A stretch of DNA of 57,934 nt from Planoprotostelium fungivorum (Eukaryota; Evosea; Variosea; Cavosteliida; Cavosteliaceae), in the NCBI GenBank assembly GCA_003024175.1, contig MDYQ01000181.1:1-57934 (forward strand), given 5' to 3'. A model generated the notes under the pieces. That model had not been told where the DNA came from, did no database searches, and worked only from the letters and a program-made list of their open reading frames with translations. Within the stretch, counting starts at the first letter, position 1, and the number at the start of each line of letters is the position of its first letter. Below, piece by piece: positions 57,197-57,934 of this stretch. Position numbers and translations under genes: made by a program.

Positions 57197-57341
57197 ACAC
57201 CGCACGATCAGTGGATAAATCGTTTGCGATAGCGAAAGGTATCTTAATGTCACACACGTCTTTTCAGAAATACTAATGGCGATGATGATACTGTGTCTTT
57301 TTCGGGCGAGTGAGTTCAGATCAAGATAATGTCATCAGCTA

Positions 57342-57740
57342 TCATCTCATTTTATCCTTCAGACCTGAATGTGTGATCCGTGCGGAATAAACACCTTCTA
57401 GACTATCAGAACACATCCGAACGAGGATTATCACGTTGTAGGCTTGAGGAGGTGGAGCCATCTGAGCTGCAGGATTGGGTTGCTGAATATAAGAGGCCGT
57501 GTGAAGAGGTTGTTGGACTACGACAGGCTGCTCGGTGACGACCACAGCAGGCGCCATGCTGATGTCGTTGTGGTGTTGCTTTCGCTCCCAACTGGTCCAG
57601 CTGCCGTATGTGGCTCGCTTGATGCCGCCAGCGATGCACAGCAGTACAACTACGACAACAACGACGATGAGGACGATCCAAGTGTAAGAGAGAGCAGGAA
57701 TGGGTATTTGAGTATTGCATTTCATCGAATACTCACTCAT
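57342..57740 (-). CDS. Small single-pass membrane protein with Pro/Gln-rich tail, copy 2 (inverted)
   Basis: ATG 57740 gives MSEYSMKCNTQIPIP, then a membrane helix (WIVLIVVVVVVVLLCIAG), then WTSWERKQHHND and the same APAVVVTEQPVVVQQPLHTASYIQQP tail as copy 1, with only a few substitutions (IKRAT for IKRAR, N for D). The start differs and the C-terminus is longer (NVIILVRMCSD..., ending GLKDKMR), possibly because an intron is retained in this reading. It is a paralogue of 54082-54363 in opposite orientation. Confidence 0.72.
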   Translation of the reverse strand: MSEYSMKCNTQIPIPALSYTWIVLIVVVVVVVLLCIAGGIKRATYGSWTSWERKQHHNDISMAPAVVVTEQPVVVQQPLHTASYIQQPNPAAQMAPPPQAYNVIILVRMCSDSLEGVYSARITHSGLKDKMR

Positions 57741-57934
57741 TTAGGATGATACTCACTCATCAATACTCATTCTAGATATGATGCGTTACATTGATTCATC
57801 ACATGACGGCAACACATGTCACATCACATCACAAATCACATCATGTGATGAAGACGATCACGCACAATCCACCTTCATTGATGCTATATCCTTCGTCTTG
57901 TTGTTGGACTCCTGCTCGGATGCATCTTCCTCTC
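57741..57934. other. Window edge, no gene recognised
   Basis: AT-rich and CATCACA-rich sequence without a convincing frame. Confidence 0.4.

Overview
The window is nuclear DNA of a gene-dense, intron-rich unicellular eukaryote. Most genes are split by very short GT-AG introns (about 35-60 nt). Neighbouring genes are separated by only 2 to about 420 bp, and many sit in divergent or convergent pairs. The gene content (Rac GTPase, CAF1, TSEN34, mitochondrial EF-G2, AIF, kinesin-14, FYRN/FYRC protein, LRR kinase, HEPN kinase, glycine-rich PH protein, and no bacterial-style operons) fits an amoebozoan best. A protosteloid amoeba such as Planoprotostelium is my guess from gene style, not something the sequence proves.

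Layout, left to right. An unrecognised gene (438-1886, -) is followed by a very large membrane protein with two S41-type protease domains in tandem (2038-~7082, -), facing an unrecognised plus-strand gene (~7037-9692). Then comes a housekeeping block: ABCF2-type ATPase (-), a fused ALG14-ALG13 glycosyltransferase (+), PhoD-like phosphatase (-), cationic amino-acid transporter (+), FYRN/FYRC nuclear protein (-), an unknown Cys-motif protein (+) overlapping the 3' end of a type-B carboxylesterase (-), an intronless Old Yellow Enzyme (+), Rac GTPase (-), a small protein (-), IAH1-like SGNH esterase (+) and aquaporin (-).

The middle holds an ankyrin/coiled-coil protein (+), an intronless HAD hydrolase (+), kinesin-14 (-) head-to-head with the CAF1 deadenylase (+), an EF-hand protein (+), mitochondrial EF-G2 (-) and TSEN34 (+). 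A thaumatin-like secreted protein (+) is followed by a tRNA-Val cluster (one relic and three intact genes; a fourth intact gene lies at 48.4 kb), an LRR receptor-like kinase (-), an unknown protein (+) and AIF (+).

The right end (48.5-57.9 kb) is the most unusual part. It has a large glycine-rich/PH protein (-), a decayed MYND-finger relic, and a gene joining a HEPN RNase-like domain, a long hydrophobic segment and a pseudokinase (-). That gene is flanked by two very similar small membrane-protein genes in inverted orientation, with a ~140-bp MITE in between.

Exon boundaries were traced by hand from splice motifs and protein-family continuity. Those named explicitly are well supported; starts marked unresolved are not.
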